Source: JACQHM01 sp964535215 (GTDB lineage: Bacteria > Methylomirabilota > Methylomirabilia > Methylomirabilales > JACQHM01). Taken from it: 64,000 nt of DNA. The stretch spans positions 62,001-126,000 of the forward strand of contig CAZHST010000003.1 of NCBI GenBank assembly GCA_964535215.1. The letters are read 5' to 3'. Each line of letters starts with the position of its first letter. The first letter of the stretch is position 1. The translations under genes were made by a program, and so were the position numbers. Positions 27,484-34,885 of the stretch are shown piece after piece. Under the pieces are notes generated by a model. It worked only from the letters and a program-made list of their open reading frames with translations. It did not search any database and was not told the DNA's origin.

Positions 27484-29271
27484 ATGAGAGCCTTCCCCCC
27501 CAACCCGATCCGCAAGCCCGCCCTCATGACGCTCGCCCTTGCCATCTTCCTGCTGAACGGATGCGGGGGGGAGAAAGGTGTGGAGAAGCCCTCATCCGAG
27601 GCCCCTCAGGAAGGGATGGAACACCTTCGACCGGAGCCGGCGAATCCCCCACCCAACGTCCCCTTTCGATTCGTTGACATCACCCAGGCCTCCGGGATCA
27701 GATTTACCCACTTCACCGGGGCCTTCGGCAAGAAGTATATGCCGGAGACCATGGGCGCGGGGGGCTGCTTCCTGGACTTTGACAACGATGGGTTCCAGGA
27801 CATCCTGCTGGTCAACGGTATGGGATGGCCCGACCACAGACCTTCCTTCAAGACGACCATGGCCCTTTACAGGAACCTGAAGGATGGCACCTTTGCCGAC
27901 GTTACAAAGAGGGCCGGCCTAGCCGTGGAGCTGTACGGGATGGGGTGCGCCGTGGGGGACTTTGACAACGACGGGTTCGTGGACCTGTACATCACCGCCT
28001 TGGGCCCGAACCACCTTTTCCGGAACAACGGGGACGGGACCTTCACCGATGTGACGGAGAAGGCAGGGGTCGGGGACCCGGGATGGGGTACGAGCGCCGC
28101 CTGGGTTGACTACGACCGGGATGGTCTCCTCGACCTCTTCGTCGGCAACTACGTGAAGTGGTCGCCGACGACGGATCTCTACTGCACCCTGGATGGGAAG
28201 CGGAAGGCCTATTGTACACCGGAATCCTACGAGGGGGATTCCCCCCGCCTGTACCACAACAACGGCGATGGCACCTTCACCGATCGGTCCCAAGAGGCCG
28301 GGATCTTCCACCCCACGGCCAAGGCCTTGGGGGTCACCGTCTTGGACTTCAACGAGGACGGATGGCTTGACATCGCCGTGGCCAACGATACGGAGCCGAA
28401 TCTCCTCTTTCAGAATAACGGCGACGGAACCTTCTCGGAGGTTGGGATCCCCACCGGGATCGCCTTAAGCGAGGCCGGCAAAGCCAGGGCCGGCATGGGG
28501 ATTGACGCTGGCGACTATGACAATCGAGGCTTCTTCAGCATCGCCATCGGGAACTTCGCGAACGAGATGATCGGGTTCTACCAGAACGAGGAAGGGGTCC
28601 TCTTCACCGACATTGCCCCCAGGACAACCATCGGCAAGGAGAGCCTCCTCTCCTTAACCTTCGGCCTCTTTTTCTTCGACCATGATCTGGACGGTCTCCT
28701 CGACCTCTTCGTGGTCAACGGTCATGTGGACCCCACCATCGAGGCCGTCCAAAAAGACCTCACCTACCCCCAGCGGCCGCTCCTTTTCAGGAACGAAGGA
28801 AACGGCCGCTTTTCGGAAATCGGGAAGCACCTTAAGGGTCCCCTCCTGAAGAAGGTCGTTGGCCGAGGGGCCGCCTATGGGGATCTGGACAACGACGGGG
28901 ACTTGGACCTCCTCATCACCGTCAACGGTGGGAGGCCCCTCCTCCTCCGAAACGATGGAGGGGGGAACAACTGGCTGAAGGTCAAGGTCGTCGGCACAAA
29001 GAGCAACCGGTCGGGGATCGGGACCAAGCTGAAGGCCTCTCTCGGCCGGACGGTCCAGTACCGGATGGTCAGAAGCGGGGGGAGCTACCTCTCCCAGAGT
29101 GAGCTCCCGGTCACCTTCGGCCTGGGCAAGAACAAGAAGGTGGACCTCCTCGAGATCATCTGGCCGAGCGGCCTGAAGGAATCAACCAAGGATGTCCAAG
29201 CGAATCAGATCCTCACGGTCCGGGAGGGCAAGGCGAATGACGTTGAGAGGAAGTCAAGTACCCCGGACTAA
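27484..29271 (+). CDS. ASPIC/UnbV lipoprotein with FG-GAP beta-propeller
   Basis: A 595-residue lipoprotein with a lipobox at FLLNGC (Cys about residue 27), a Pro-rich linker, and at least six FG-GAP/VCBS motifs (for example VGDFDNDGFVDLYITAL), one of them degenerate (AGDYDNRGFFSIAIG). The C-terminal ASPIC/UnbV domain (NNWLKVKVVG to VTFGLGKNKKVDLLE) ends in LTVREGKANDV, like its paralogue at 18824. The last residues and the TAA stop (29269-29271) lie in the left-end hairpin of the IsrB element, so the original C-terminus was probably altered by the insertion. It shares a DNA identity block with the 18824 gene (28020-28051 versus 19138-19169). Confidence 0.87.
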   Translation: MRAFPPNPIRKPALMTLALAIFLLNGCGGEKGVEKPSSEAPQEGMEHLRPEPANPPPNVPFRFVDITQASGIRFTHFTGAFGKKYMPETMGAGGCFLDFDNDGFQDILLVNGMGWPDHRPSFKTTMALYRNLKDGTFADVTKRAGLAVELYGMGCAVGDFDNDGFVDLYITALGPNHLFRNNGDGTFTDVTEKAGVGDPGWGTSAAWVDYDRDGLLDLFVGNYVKWSPTTDLYCTLDGKRKAYCTPESYEGDSPRLYHNNGDGTFTDRSQEAGIFHPTAKALGVTVLDFNEDGWLDIAVANDTEPNLLFQNNGDGTFSEVGIPTGIALSEAGKARAGMGIDAGDYDNRGFFSIAIGNFANEMIGFYQNEEGVLFTDIAPRTTIGKESLLSLTFGLFFFDHDLDGLLDLFVVNGHVDPTIEAVQKDLTYPQRPLLFRNEGNGRFSEIGKHLKGPLLKKVVGRGAAYGDLDNDGDLDLLITVNGGRPLLLRNDGGGNNWLKVKVVGTKSNRSGIGTKLKASLGRTVQYRMVRSGGSYLSQSELPVTFGLGKNKKVDLLEIIWPSGLKESTKDVQANQILTVREGKANDVERKSSTPD

Positions 29272-29280
29272 AGTCCGGGG
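29261..29280. repeat. Left-end hairpin of the IsrB element
   Basis: CCCCGGAC-TAAA-GTCCGGGG folds as a perfect 8-bp stem with a 4-base loop. The stem matches that of the right-end hairpin. The TAA of the upstream lipoprotein gene is in its loop. Confidence 0.8.
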
Positions 29281-29530
29281 CTTGTGAGGAGTAGCGACCT
29301 TGCCCCTCGCGAAACCGCAAGACACCGCCTCGGCGGTGGGAAAGACTAGCCTGGCCAAGCCACCGGCTCTGGCAACAGAGGTCCGGGGGCGCTCGAAGGC
29401 AGCTGAACGGTCCGGGCGTGGCAGCCCGCGCACGGTGGGGATGCTCCCCCAGTCTCCCCCCTCTGCGACCGTCAGCGGCGATGGGGGCAATTGCCCTCCC
29501 CCGCCTCGGGGGAGGAGAAGGGGTGGTAAC
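29281..29530 (+). ncRNA. Omega-RNA / HEARO-like guide RNA region
   Basis: The region between the left hairpin and isrB has little coding character and many stems: ACCGCC/GGCGGT, GGGC/GCCC around 29416, GGGCAATTGCCC, and CCTCCCCCG/CGGGGGAGG (29495-29503 with 29507-29515). Segments such as GGAAAGACTAGCCTGGCC and GCAGCTGAACGGTCC agree with my memory of the HEARO consensus. In related systems this RNA guides IscB/IsrB using sequence at its 5' end, which here would be in or upstream of the lipoprotein gene end. Boundaries are approximate. A covariance-model search would settle the family. Confidence 0.7.
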
Positions 29531-29548
29531 GCCCCGCTCTTTGTCCCG

Positions 29549-30566
29549 GTGGTCTCCGCCTCCGGCAAACCGCTGATGCCCTGCCATCCGGCCAGGGCGA
29601 GGGAGCTGGTCCGCAGAGGCCGGGCGCTTCGACGCTTCAAAAAGGGACTGTTCTACCTCCAGCTCCTGGACCGCGAGGACGGGGAAGTCCAGCCGGTCGC
29701 GTTGGGCGTTGATCCAGGCTCGGAACACGAAGGGTTCACGGTCAAGTCGGAGCGACGCACGTTTGTGAACCTTCAGGCGGAGGCCGTGACGTGGGTGAAA
29801 GAGGCCGTGAAGACCCGCCGTGAGAGGCGGCGGGGCCGGCGGTTCCGCAAGACGCCCTGCCGATCCCCTCGGCCAAACCGGGCTCGTGGAGGGATTCCCC
29901 CCTCCACCCACGCCCGATGGGCGTGGAAGCTCAGGCTGATCCGGGTCCTCTTGCAGCTCTATCCGAATCACCGTCGCCGTCGTGGAAGACGTGAAGGCCG
30001 GAACCCGGCAGGGGAGGAGGCGCTGGAACACCTCGTTCTCGCCTCTGGAGGTGGGCAAGCAGTGGTTCTACCGGGAGCTCCGGAAGCGGGTGCCGGTGGT
30101 CCTGAAATCGGGATGGGAGACGAAGCAGCTTCGGGATCAGCTCGGGCTGGTCAAACTCCGGAACAAGCGGGCCGAGGACTTCCGCGCCCATTGCGTGGAT
30201 GCCTGGGTCCTGGCCACCTCCGCCGTGGGAGGCACGATCCCCGACAACACCGTTGTCCTCCTCGTCAGCCCGGTCCGCCTCCACCGGCGAAAGCTCCATC
30301 GGCTGGAGCCGGACCAGGGGGGCGTCCGCCGTCCCTACGGCGGGACCAGGAGCGGCGGGCTCAAGCGCGGGAGCCTCGTCACCCATCCCCGGTGGGGCGT
30401 CTGCTACGTTGGCGGAACCCTGGGAACCCGGATCAGCCTGCATCGTCTCTCCGACGGCAAACGGTTGACCCAACAGGCCCGACCGTGGGACTGCACGGTG
30501 CTGGCCTTCAACACCTGGAAGACGCGGCTCCTCCCCGGACTCCCGTCCGGGATTTCCGCCGCGTGA
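29549..30566 (+). pseudogene. isrB: IsrB (RuvC-only IscB relative), interrupted by a one-base frameshift
   Basis: Two adjoining frames together encode about 340 residues. The first has the PLMP segment GKPLMPCHPARARELVRRGR, RuvC-I (VALGVDPGSEHEGFTV) and an Arg-rich bridge helix (KTRRERRRGRRFRK). After an extra base near 29966, the second frame continues with RuvC-II (ITVAVVEDVKA), SPLEVGKQWFY, RuvC-III (NKRAEDFRAHCVDAWVLA) and a C-terminal domain. RuvC-II runs straight to RuvC-III without an HNH insert, which marks IsrB rather than IscB. IsrB proteins are omega-RNA-guided nickases. The start is uncertain: the first in-frame GTG near the conserved beginning is at 29549. The shift makes it a pseudogene unless frameshifting or a sequence error applies. 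Confidence 0.85.
30534..30551. repeat. Right-end hairpin of the IsrB element
   Basis: CCCGGAC-TCCC-GTCCGGG gives a 7-bp stem identical to the core of the left hairpin, with a different loop. It lies inside the last codons of isrB (PGLPSG). It is not followed by a T-run, so it is not a typical terminator. Confidence 0.75.
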
Positions 30567-30583
30567 GAGTTCTATGAAGTTCC

Positions 30584-30599
30584 TGGCATGGGATTTGCA
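30584..30599 (+). promoter_or_regulatory. Sigma-54 (-24/-12) promoter of the small exported protein gene
   Basis: TGGCATGGGATTTGCA has the GG and GC 12 bases apart, 44 bases before the ATG at 30643. It is the third such promoter in the window. It starts only 18 bases beyond the isrB stop, so any upstream enhancer has been moved or replaced by the element. Confidence 0.8.
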
Positions 30600-30642
30600 A
30601 TACACTGGTTGTAGGATCGGCTGATCCCTAAGGAGGACGGCT

Positions 30643-30957
30643 ATGGAAAGGGGAAAGGGATGGTTGGCCCCGGGCATCGCCCTGGTGAGCCTGCTCCTCT
30701 GGGTCCCGCTGGCGGGGGCCGGCGAACCACCGCCACCCGGGAAACTCGGGAAAGGGGAGATGGCCATCGCCCAGGATCTGGCCAAGCGCTCGGGAAAGAG
30801 CCTGGACGAGATTGTCGCCATGCGGAAGACTGGCCTGGGCTGGGGGCAGATCGCTCACAAACTCGGCCTCCAGCTCGGGAGTGTCGTTGGGGAGGGACAC
30901 CCCCCTCCTCCGGCAGGCAAAGCGACGAAGGAGACAACGCCAGGGAAGAAACGATAA
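30643..30957 (+). CDS. Small exported protein of unknown function
   Basis: A 104-residue precursor with a signal peptide (IALVSLLLWVPLAGAGE, cleavage near AGA-GE). The mature part has a short helical domain: KGEMAIAQDLAKRSGKSLD, then EIVAMRKTGLGWGQIAHKLG. A Pro/Lys-rich tail follows. The TGLGWGQIAHKLGL motif recurs, as far as I recall, in small uncharacterised proteins of several phyla, but I do not know a function. A perfect AAGGAGG precedes the start and a sigma-54 promoter drives it, so it is a real, regulated gene. It converges on the dehydrogenase gene 12 bases later. Confidence 0.8.
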   Translation: MERGKGWLAPGIALVSLLLWVPLAGAGEPPPPGKLGKGEMAIAQDLAKRSGKSLDEIVAMRKTGLGWGQIAHKLGLQLGSVVGEGHPPPPAGKATKETTPGKKR

Positions 30958-30969
30958 AGGCACCCCGTC

Positions 30970-31926
30970 TCACGGGGAGAGGACCTCAGGGTTGAAGATG
31001 CAGGTTGGCCTCTCCCCCTTCAGGACCTTGACGACCTCGGTTGCCACGATGATGGCCATGTTCCGCATCGCCCCGTGGGTCACGCCCGCCATGTGGGGTG
31101 AGAGGATCACATTGTCCAGTTGGAAGAGGGGGTTGTCTGGGGGTGGGGGTTCCGGGTCGAAGACGTCCAAACCGGCGCCGGCCAGCCTTCCATGCTTCAG
31201 GGCCTCGTAGAGGGCCTTCTCGTCAACGAGTCCACCCCTGGCCGTATTGATGAGGATTGCCCCCTCCTTCATGAGCTGAAGCTCCCGCCGCCCAATGAGA
31301 TGTCTCGTTTCGGAGGAGAGGGGCACGTGGAGGGAAACGATGTCCGACTGCCTGAGCAGCTCGTCCAAGCCGATGGCCTTCGCTCCCCGCCGCTCGATCT
31401 CCTCCGGTTGAAGGTACGCATCGTAGCCTAAGACCTCCATCCCAAAGGCCTTTGCCAGCTCGGTCACCCGTGATCCGATCCTCCCCATCCCGATAAGCCC
31501 CAAGGTCTTCCCCTTCAAGTCGGCCAGGTTCGCCTTCCGGAGGTCATGCCATCTTCCCCGCCTCATCCCCTGATCCAAGACGACAAGTCGCCGGGAGAGG
31601 GCCAGCATAAGGAGGAGTGCATGCTCGGCCACCGCGTCATGGTTTGCCCCCGGGGTGTAGATGACGGGGATCTTTAACCTCGTCGCCGCCTGGACATCAA
31701 CATTATCAACGCCGACCCCATGCCGGGCCACGCACTTGAGCTTCGGGCATGCCTTCATCACCTTTTCGGTAATCCTCCCGTTGTACCGGATGATGATGGC
31801 CTCCACGTCTTTCCCCGCGGCGATCAGGTCCTCCTGGGAAAACCCTGAAGGCATGACCACCTCTGCCGCTTCCTCGAGGATCCTGATCCCCTCCTGATGG
31901 ATTTCCTCCACGAGCAGGACTTTCAT
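30970..31926 (-). CDS. D-2-hydroxyacid dehydrogenase (phosphoglycerate dehydrogenase-like)
   Basis: A 318-residue NAD-dependent dehydrogenase of the D-isomer family. The Rossmann loop is GLIGMGRIGSRV. Catalytic Arg, Glu and His are expected in NTARGGLVDEKAL, DVFDPEPPPPDNP and SPHMAGVTHGA. It lacks the ACT or ASB domain of full SerA, so it is more likely a hydroxypyruvate, glyoxylate or other 2-hydroxyacid enzyme. It is the last gene after a TRAP permease with 36 bases between them, and may oxidise or reduce the imported acid. Confidence 0.87.
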   Translation of the reverse strand: MKVLLVEEIHQEGIRILEEAAEVVMPSGFSQEDLIAAGKDVEAIIIRYNGRITEKVMKACPKLKCVARHGVGVDNVDVQAATRLKIPVIYTPGANHDAVAEHALLLMLALSRRLVVLDQGMRRGRWHDLRKANLADLKGKTLGLIGMGRIGSRVTELAKAFGMEVLGYDAYLQPEEIERRGAKAIGLDELLRQSDIVSLHVPLSSETRHLIGRRELQLMKEGAILINTARGGLVDEKALYEALKHGRLAGAGLDVFDPEPPPPDNPLFQLDNVILSPHMAGVTHGAMRNMAIIVATEVVKVLKGERPTCIFNPEVLSP

Positions 31927-31962
31927 CCCATGTCTCCTCCCACGATGAAGGGGTTGAACGGG

Positions 31963-33861
31963 TTACCGTTCGGTCTCTCCCGCTCTGGCTTGGACACCCA
32001 CCCTCTCCGGTCTTGCCCGGAGCTTCTGGGAGAGGGCCGCCCCAAAGAACAGGACGATCCCCAGAAGATCCGTCGTAAGCCCTGGCTTGATCAAGAGGAT
32101 CGCCGCCGAAAGCAGCAGGAGGCGCTCGAAAGGCCTTGTCTCATTGAAGAGCCATCCCTGAAGCCCTGCCGCCAGGAGGATGACTCCGAAGGAAGCGCTG
32201 AAGAGGGCGGAAAGGATCTGCCAAAAGGAGCCGATGAAGAGCAGGGAGGGACCATAGACAAACATGTACGGGACGATGAAGCCGGCCGCCCCAACCTTCA
32301 TGGCCGCGATCCCTGTCTTCCAGAGGTCAGCCTTGCTGATGCCCGCCGCCGCGTAGACGGCCAGGGCCACCGGAGGGGTGATGGCCGAGAGGATGGCGAA
32401 GTAGAACACGAACATATGAGCGGCGACCGGGTGGACGTCCAGCTTGATCAACGCCGGAATCAACAGGGCCGCCTGGATGATGTACGCCGGCGTGGTCGGC
32501 ATCCCCATCCCCAGCACGATGCCGGCGGCCATCGTTAAGAGGAGGGCTGGGATGAGGGAATGGCCGGCGACCCCGACCACCAAGCTGCTGAACGTGATCC
32601 CTAACCCCGTCAAGGTGACGACCCCGACGACGATTCCGGCCGCTGCACAGGCGGTAGCAATGGGGACGGTGTTCCTCGCCCCCTCCTCCAGGGCCTTCAG
32701 GATCTCCCGGGGGCCCAGCCGGGTCTCCTTTCGAATGAGGCTGAAGAGGATGGTGGCCAGGATGGCGTAAAGGGCCGCATACATGGGGGTGTAACCCCGG
32801 ATCATCAAAGCGACCACAACGATCAGCGGGGCGAAGAGGTGGCCCCTGGCGACCAGGACCCTTTTCAGGCCGGGAAGCTCCTCCCGGGAGAGCCCCTGGA
32901 GTCCCGTTCTCACAGCCTCGAAGTGGATGGACATGAAGAGGGCGAGATAATAGAGGAGGGCAGGGATGAGGGCATGCTTCGCCACCCTGATGTACGGGAT
33001 GCCTAAGAACTCGGCCATGACGAAGGCCGCCGCTCCCATAATAGGGGGCATGATCTGCCCCCCCGTCGAGGCGGTCGCCTCCACGGCGGCGGCGAAGTGG
33101 GGGGCGAAGCCGGTCCGCTTCATCAGGGGGATGGTGAACCAGCCATCTACCATCACGTTGGCGACGGCCGACCCCGAGATGGTCCCGAAGAGGCCGCTTG
33201 TCACGCAGGAGATCTTCCCCGGCCCTCCCCTCGCCCTCCCCGTCAAGGCCGAGGCAAAGTCCATGAAGAGTTGGCCGGCCCCTGACTTTTCCAGAAAGGT
33301 GCCGAAGAGGATGAAGAGGATGACGTAGGAGGCCGAGACCCCTAACGGGATGCCGAAGATCCCCTCCGTGACCAGGTACATCTGATCCACGATGACCTCC
33401 ACCGGGAACCCGCGATGCTTCAAAGGGCCGGGGAGGTAGGGTCCGGCCCAGGCGTAGATCAGAAAGAAAAGGGCCGTCAAGGGCAGGGCCGGTCCCAACG
33501 TCCGACGGGAGGCCTCCAAGACAAGGGCAATCGTGACGATCCCAAAGAACAGGTCCCCTCTGGACAGGGGATCAATATAGGGGAACCGGGCCATGATGGA
33601 GTCATAGTTCCAGAAGAGGTAGGCGATGGCAGCGAGGCCGAGGACCAGGAAGAGGAGGCTGACGGAGGCCGCCCATCGCCAAGGTCTCCGTCGGCTGAAC
33701 GGAAAGAGGAGGAAGGTCAAGAAAAAGGTGAAGGCCAGATGAATGGAACGGTGCTTCAAGGCCTCAGGGGACCCGAAAGCCCCGGTGTAGAGGTGGTAGA
33801 GGGCCATGGCGATGGCCCCACCGGTGACAGCCCAGCTCCTCCACTTCTGCCATCGGTCCAT
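31963..33861 (-). CDS. TRAP transporter permease, fused small and large subunits (TAXI type)
   Basis: A 632-residue inner-membrane protein with about 16 hydrophobic segments. The N-terminal four (about residues 10-130) correspond to the DctQ-like subunit and the rest to the DctM-like subunit. Signatures include FGTISGSAVANVMVDG, STGGQIMPPIMGAAAFVMAE and LGMGMPTTPAYIIQAAL. It should couple ion flow to uptake of a carboxylate or amino acid. The periplasmic binding protein is encoded 41 bases upstream. Substrate unknown. Confidence 0.93.
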   Translation of the reverse strand: MDRWQKWRSWAVTGGAIAMALYHLYTGAFGSPEALKHRSIHLAFTFFLTFLLFPFSRRRPWRWAASVSLLFLVLGLAAIAYLFWNYDSIMARFPYIDPLSRGDLFFGIVTIALVLEASRRTLGPALPLTALFFLIYAWAGPYLPGPLKHRGFPVEVIVDQMYLVTEGIFGIPLGVSASYVILFILFGTFLEKSGAGQLFMDFASALTGRARGGPGKISCVTSGLFGTISGSAVANVMVDGWFTIPLMKRTGFAPHFAAAVEATASTGGQIMPPIMGAAAFVMAEFLGIPYIRVAKHALIPALLYYLALFMSIHFEAVRTGLQGLSREELPGLKRVLVARGHLFAPLIVVVALMIRGYTPMYAALYAILATILFSLIRKETRLGPREILKALEEGARNTVPIATACAAAGIVVGVVTLTGLGITFSSLVVGVAGHSLIPALLLTMAAGIVLGMGMPTTPAYIIQAALLIPALIKLDVHPVAAHMFVFYFAILSAITPPVALAVYAAAGISKADLWKTGIAAMKVGAAGFIVPYMFVYGPSLLFIGSFWQILSALFSASFGVILLAAGLQGWLFNETRPFERLLLLSAAILLIKPGLTTDLLGIVLFFGAALSQKLRARPERVGVQARAGETER

Positions 33862-33902
33862 GGCGCCCGCCTCTTTCCCCGAAGAGCGGCCTCTGGGAAC
33901 GG

Positions 33903-34856
33903 TTACCTCGTCCTCAGCCCCTGAAAATACCGGAAGGCCCCAGGATGAAACGGGACACCCACCTCCTGTCCCATCTCTTCTACCGGGAAGCCCTCCATTT
34001 CCTTAGCCACCAGCGCCAGATCCCGGCGCCCTTCCACAACAGCCTTGGTGATCTCGAAGACCACGTCCTCGGGAAGCGCCGCGCTGGCGAGAAGCTGGGT
34101 GTAGGTCCCAAAAGTCACGATGTCGTGATCGACGCCGGGATAGGTCCCCTTCGGGATGATGTGCCTGACGTAGCCCGGGTTGATCTGCTGAAGGGCCTTT
34201 ATCTTGTCTTCCGGGAGGCTCAAGAGTCTGATCCTTCGGGAGGACGCCAGATCAATGATGGCCGAGGCCGGGATCGCCGTGACCGGCGAGAAGAGGTCGG
34301 CGTGGCCATCCTTCATCAGGGCGATCCCGTCGCTGTAGCCGATGTGGTGGACCTTGCCCATGTCGTTGTAGGTCAAGCCGTAGACCTGAAGGACATGGCG
34401 GGTCATCAGCTCGCCGGTTGTGCCTTTGGTGCCTGGGATAATCGCCTTCCCCTTCAGGTCAGCGACGGAGGTGATCCCGGAGTCGGCAAGGACAACGAGC
34501 TGGAAGTACTGTTTGTAGAGGGTCGCGACGTGGCGGACGTTCCTGACCTTCTTTGAAAAGGGATCACGCCCGCGAATGGCGTCAATCGTCGTGGCAACAT
34601 TTCCGAAGCCCAGGTCGGCCTTCCCCTCCTCGATAGCCTTGACGTTGGCGATCCCCCCTCCCGGCCCAACCGAGATCGAGAGGTTCGGGATCCGTTTTTT
34701 CACCAGTTCGGCAATGGCGCCGCCCAGGGGGTACCAGGTCCCGCCGATAGGTCCCGTCACCAGCCGAAGCTCCCGCTCCCCCATCCGTCCACAGGACAGG
34801 GAGGAGAGCCCGGAGCTGACCAGCAACAAAAACAGACAGACCCCTCTGATGCTCAA
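33903..34856 (-). CDS. TAXI family TRAP transporter solute-binding lipoprotein
   Basis: A 317-residue extracytoplasmic binding protein. A signal sequence ends in SSLSC, a likely lipobox. It then has the TAXI hallmarks LVTGPIGGTWYPLGGAIAEL, ADLGFGNVATTIDAI, DLKGKAIIPGTKGTTGEL and the C-terminal GVPFHPGAFRYFQ. It delivers solute to the fused permease encoded next. Known TAXI ligands are few (glutamate, orthophosphate, carboxylates in some members), and none can be assigned here. Confidence 0.93.
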   Translation of the reverse strand: MSIRGVCLFLLLVSSGLSSLSCGRMGERELRLVTGPIGGTWYPLGGAIAELVKKRIPNLSISVGPGGGIANVKAIEEGKADLGFGNVATTIDAIRGRDPFSKKVRNVRHVATLYKQYFQLVVLADSGITSVADLKGKAIIPGTKGTTGELMTRHVLQVYGLTYNDMGKVHHIGYSDGIALMKDGHADLFSPVTAIPASAIIDLASSRRIRLLSLPEDKIKALQQINPGYVRHIIPKGTYPGVDHDIVTFGTYTQLLASAALPEDVVFEITKAVVEGRRDLALVAKEMEGFPVEEMGQEVGVPFHPGAFRYFQGLRTR

Positions 34857-34885
34857 GGGGTTCCTCCGCCGTGGAATGAGGAGGG

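Larger units (their letters stand above)
29261..30566 (+). mobile_element. IsrB/omega-RNA (HEARO-like) element of IS200/IS605-related type
   Basis: The element consists of a left hairpin, an RNA-like structured region of about 250 bases, and an isrB gene whose 3' end holds a second hairpin with the same stem. No TnpA transposase gene is present, so it would depend on a transposase in trans. It lies between the stop of an ASPIC lipoprotein gene and a sigma-54 promoter 18 bases beyond the isrB stop. Exact ends are inferred from the hairpins; no target duplication is expected for this class. Confidence 0.75.

Noticed and set aside
30534..30551. Rho-independent terminator at the end of isrB
   Set aside because: There is no T-run after the stem, it lies inside the coding sequence, and it matches the left-end hairpin, so it is better read as an element end.
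29549..30566. A full IscB with HNH nuclease
   Set aside because: The second frame runs directly from VVEDVKA to SPLEVGKQWFY and then the RuvC-III His/Asp motif, with no HNH residues and no room for that domain.
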